DNA of 6,180 nucleotides from positions 1-6,180 of the forward strand of contig JAEWKG010000250.1 of assembly GCA_023386135.1 (NCBI GenBank), given 5' to 3'. Numbering within the stretch: position 1 is the first letter of the stretch; each line of letters begins with the position of its first letter. The notes beneath the pieces were generated by a model. It ran no database searches and was not told the DNA's origin. It saw only the letters and a list, made by a program, of their open reading frames with translations. The position numbers and the translations under genes are program-made. The stretch comes from Pseudomonadota bacterium. GTDB taxonomy: Bacteria > Pseudomonadota > Alphaproteobacteria > Sphingomonadales > Sphingomonadaceae. Shown here piece after piece: positions 4,150 through 6,180 of the stretch.

Positions 4150-5291
4150 CCGCCGATCCGGTCGACCGGCTGGTCCTGACGCCGGACGACATCGACCTGT
4201 CACGCTCCCCCCTCGCCGGGCACCTCGGCGCGGAGACGTACGTGCTCGGCGCGTTCAATCCGGCGCTGACCCGCCTCCCGAACGGCAATCTCCTGATGAT
4301 GGTGCGCGTGGCCGAAGCGCTGCGCCAGCCGGTAATGAACGGTAACGTTCACGCGATCCGGTGGGATGGCGGAGCGGACGGCCGTTTCGTGCTCGACCCC
4401 TGGCCGCTTCAGTTCGCCGACACCGCGGACCCGCGCAAGTTCGAGCTCACCGGTTACGGGTGGAAGGTGATGGCACTGACCTCGCTGTCGTGGCTGCTGC
4501 CGGTCGAGCTGTCGCCCGACGGGCTGACGCGTGTGGCGATCCACTACGGCAAGGCGATCGCGCCCAAGGGCAGCTACCAGTGCTACGGGGTGGAGGACGC
4601 GCGGATCAGCAAGGTCGGCGACCGGTACCTGATGACCACGTGTTCGGTCAGCCCCGAGCGCCATTCAACCACGCTGTATACCTCGAATGAAGCGCTTCAT
4701 TGGCACTTCGAGGGCATCGTCCTCGACCACCAGAACAAGGACATGCTAATCTTCGAAGGGCTGATCGGCGGCGAGTACTGGGCACAGACCCGGCCCCTGG
4801 GCTCGCTGTTTTTCGCCTATCCGCCCGGCAGCGAATGGCACGCCGGCCCCTCGATCAACCACGCCACCAGCCCCGATGCGCTCCACTGGAAGCCGCATAT
4901 CGAGCCGGCGATCCGCCCCCACGCCGGCACCGCCGCGACCGCGCGTATCGGCGGCGGGACCCCGCCGATCCTGACTGAAATCGGGGGCAGGCGCGGGTGG
5001 CTGACGCTGTGGCACGGGGTCGAGCCGAAGGAGATTGTCGGCATCTACCGCACCTACTGGTCGCTGCTCGACCCCGACGAGCCGTGGAAGGTGCTGGCGA
5101 CCAGTCATCCGCCGCTGCTCGAAGCCAACCCGGAGCTGACCCGCCCGCTGGAGGAGCAAATGTACGTCCGCGACGTGGTGTTCAGCACCGGCATCGTCGA
5201 GGAACCCGATTACTTCATCGTCGCCAGCGGCGAGGCCGACCTCGCTTGCCGTATCACGCACATCCCCAAGAGCGCGTTCGTCGCGTCGTAG
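4146..5291 (+). CDS. GH130-like beta-propeller glycoside phosphorylase/hydrolase
   Basis: The 381-residue protein resembles glycoside hydrolase family 130 (DUF377-type five-bladed propellers), whose members phosphorolyse or hydrolyse beta-mannosides. Family-like features in order: AFNPALTRLPNGNLLMMVRV (36-55), GVEDARI (148-154; the Asp of the ExDxR segment, here Asp151, is the expected catalytic acid), the NKD segment (197-199), TRP (215-217), a strand resembling S-x-D-x-x-x-W (242-248), GGGTPPI (269-275), YWSLLDPDEPWKVL (304-317) and DVVFSTGIVEE (343-353). It diverges where many members read an FPEKI-like motif (here FEGLI, 203-207) and where a His often precedes Arg-Pro (here Thr215). There is no signal peptide, so it acts in the cytosol. 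It starts at GTG overlapping the SDR stop by 4 bp. Whether it is a phosphorylase, a hydrolase or another propeller enzyme cannot be settled from sequence alone. Confidence 0.7.
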   Translation: MTADPVDRLVLTPDDIDLSRSPLAGHLGAETYVLGAFNPALTRLPNGNLLMMVRVAEALRQPVMNGNVHAIRWDGGADGRFVLDPWPLQFADTADPRKFELTGYGWKVMALTSLSWLLPVELSPDGLTRVAIHYGKAIAPKGSYQCYGVEDARISKVGDRYLMTTCSVSPERHSTTLYTSNEALHWHFEGIVLDHQNKDMLIFEGLIGGEYWAQTRPLGSLFFAYPPGSEWHAGPSINHATSPDALHWKPHIEPAIRPHAGTAATARIGGGTPPILTEIGGRRGWLTLWHGVEPKEIVGIYRTYWSLLDPDEPWKVLATSHPPLLEANPELTRPLEEQMYVRDVVFSTGIVEEPDYFIVASGEADLACRITHIPKSAFVAS

Positions 5292-5301
5292 ATTTGCCCC
5301 G

Positions 5302-5328
5302 GTGACGCCCTGCGGCGGCGGTGATAGC
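5302..5328 (+). promoter_or_regulatory. Weak candidate promoter before hisA
   Basis: The 48-bp gap before hisA holds GTGACG (5302-5307) and GATAGC (5323-5328) with a 15-nt spacer, a poor but possible sigma-70 pair. Its start of transcription would fall about 5 nt before the hisA ATG. hisA has no Shine-Dalgarno sequence, echoing the hisB arrangement. The short spacer makes this doubtful. Confidence 0.2.
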
Positions 5329-5339
5329 GGCTGCCCGCG

Positions 5340-6068
5340 ATGATCGTGTTTCCCGCCATCGACCTCAAGGCCGGCCAGGTCGTGCGCCTGGCCGAAGGCG
5401 ACATGGCGCGCGCCACGATCTACGGCGACGATCCGGCCGCGCAGGCCCTGCTGTTCGCTGAGGCCGGCGCCGAGCATTTGCATGTCGTCGATCTCGACGG
5501 CTCGTTCGCGGGGCGGGCCGAGAACCGCGCTGCGGTGGAGGCGATCGTCGCGGCCTTTCCCGGCTATGTCCAACTTGGCGGCGGCATCCGCACGCGCGAG
5601 GCGGTGGAGGGGTGGTTCGACCTCGGCGTCGCCCGCATCGTCATGGGCACCGCCGCGCTCAAGGACCCCGAGTTCGTGCGCGACATGGCCGAAGCCTACC
5701 CCGGCGGGATTGTCGTTGCGGTCGACGCCAAGGACGGGATGGTCGCGACCGAAGGCTGGTCGGAAGTCTCCGACATGCCTGCCGTCGACCTCGCCCGCCG
5801 GTTCGAGGATGCCGGCGTCGCGGCGCTGCTGTTCACCGATATCGGCCGCGACGGGCTGCTCAAGGGCGTCAACATCGACGCCACGGTCGATCTCGCCCGC
5901 CGGGTCGACATCCCGGTGATCGCCAGCGGCGGGGTGAAGGGCCTCGACGACATCCGCCTCCTCGCGCTTCACGCCAACGACGGCATCGAGGGCGTGATCA
6001 CCGGCCGCGCGCTCTACGATGGGCGGTTGGACCTTGCGACGGCGATTGCGATGGCGAACCGCGCATGA
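5340..6068 (+). CDS. hisA: ProFAR isomerase (phosphoribosylformimino-AICAR-P isomerase)
   Basis: HisA is a cytosolic (beta/alpha)8-barrel enzyme that performs the Amadori isomerisation of ProFAR to PRFAR, the fourth histidine step, making the substrate of HisH-HisF. The 242-residue product has normal length. It starts MIVFPAIDLKAGQVVRL with catalytic Asp8. LHVVDLDGSFAG (47-58) is the family loop, VAVDAKDG (126-133) contains the second catalytic Asp129, and LLFTDIGRDG (163-172) carries Thr166. Phosphate is held by GGGIR (80-84), GTAA (103-106), SGG (196-198) and GRALYDG (222-228). The ATG at 5340 gives exactly the conserved N-terminus but lacks a ribosome binding site. It follows the GH130-like gene by 48 bp and overlaps hisF by 4 bp. 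Confidence 0.97.
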   Translation: MIVFPAIDLKAGQVVRLAEGDMARATIYGDDPAAQALLFAEAGAEHLHVVDLDGSFAGRAENRAAVEAIVAAFPGYVQLGGGIRTREAVEGWFDLGVARIVMGTAALKDPEFVRDMAEAYPGGIVVAVDAKDGMVATEGWSEVSDMPAVDLARRFEDAGVAALLFTDIGRDGLLKGVNIDATVDLARRVDIPVIASGGVKGLDDIRLLALHANDGIEGVITGRALYDGRLDLATAIAMANRA

Positions 6069-6180
6069 CCGTCCGCATCCGGGTCATTCCCTGCCTCGAC
6101 GTGCGCGACGGGCGGGTGGTGAAGGGGGTGAACTTCGTCGACCTCAAGGACGCCGGCGATCCGGTCGAGCAGGCCAAGGC
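6065..6180 (+). CDS. hisF: Imidazole glycerol phosphate synthase, cyclase subunit (partial, cut by window end)
   Basis: Only the first 38 codons are present; the reading frame runs off the end of the window. HisF is the (beta/alpha)8-barrel subunit that uses ammonia from HisH to convert PRFAR to imidazole glycerol phosphate and AICAR. The visible N-terminus RVIPCLDVRDGRVVKGVNF and DAGDPVEQAK is diagnostic, with the catalytic Asp at residue 12 and the conserved Lys20 of VVKGVNF. The start is an ATGA overlap with the hisA stop, and there is no separate strong ribosome binding site, implying translation coupled to hisA. Confidence 0.96.
   Translation, partial: MTVRIRVIPCLDVRDGRVVKGVNFVDLKDAGDPVEQAK

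Noticed and set aside
3271..4203. 310-residue minus-strand open frame opposite the SDR gene
   Set aside because: Composition is rich in Arg/His/Ala/Gly/Leu with no domain, and the opposite strand encodes a complete SDR with all motifs and a strong ribosome binding site.
4746..5972. 408-residue minus-strand open frame opposite the GH130-like gene and hisA
   Set aside because: It spans two genes and their gap on the other strand, including well-conserved hisA, and its sequence looks like reversed GC-rich coding DNA.

Overview
The window is high-GC DNA with a gene content and protein style typical of an alphaproteobacterium, most likely order Sphingomonadales (Erythrobacter or Sphingomonas relatives). 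This is inferred from an alpha-type SspB, monofunctional HisB, the his gene order and an entericidin-like lipoprotein. No RNA gene, insertion sequence, CRISPR array or attachment site was seen.

Layout: the window splits at a divergent intergenic region near 2008-2100. Leftward on the minus strand run sspB (ClpXP adaptor), a 146-residue conserved-looking protein of unknown function, gmk (guanylate kinase), and, after a 152-bp gap, a 43-residue entericidin-type lipoprotein gene. Rightward on the plus strand runs a histidine biosynthesis cluster: hisB, hisH, then two genes with no known role in histidine synthesis (a short-chain dehydrogenase/reductase and a GH130-like glycosidase/phosphorylase), then hisA and the first 38 codons of hisF.

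How the genes fit together: HisA makes PRFAR, HisH and HisF form the glutamine-dependent IGP synthase, and HisB dehydrates IGP, so four proteins of three consecutive late steps are encoded together. hisB/hisH overlap by 8 bp and hisA/hisF by 4 bp. The SDR and GH130-like genes also overlap by 4 bp, so they form a tightly coupled pair set between hisH and hisA.

The most interesting signals are regulatory. A GGAAC-N17-CGTC element, resembling promoters of the alphaproteobacterial general stress sigma factor EcfG, lies just upstream of the SDR gene, and a weaker version lies upstream of the entericidin gene. If real, the SDR/GH130 pair is a stress-responsive cassette inside a housekeeping his operon. 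hisB appears to have a promoter placed for a leaderless mRNA, an 11-bp tandem direct repeat sits in the sspB/hisB divergent region, and a hairpin covers the ribosome binding site of the unknown minus-strand gene. All regulatory calls come from reading the sequence by eye and are tentative.
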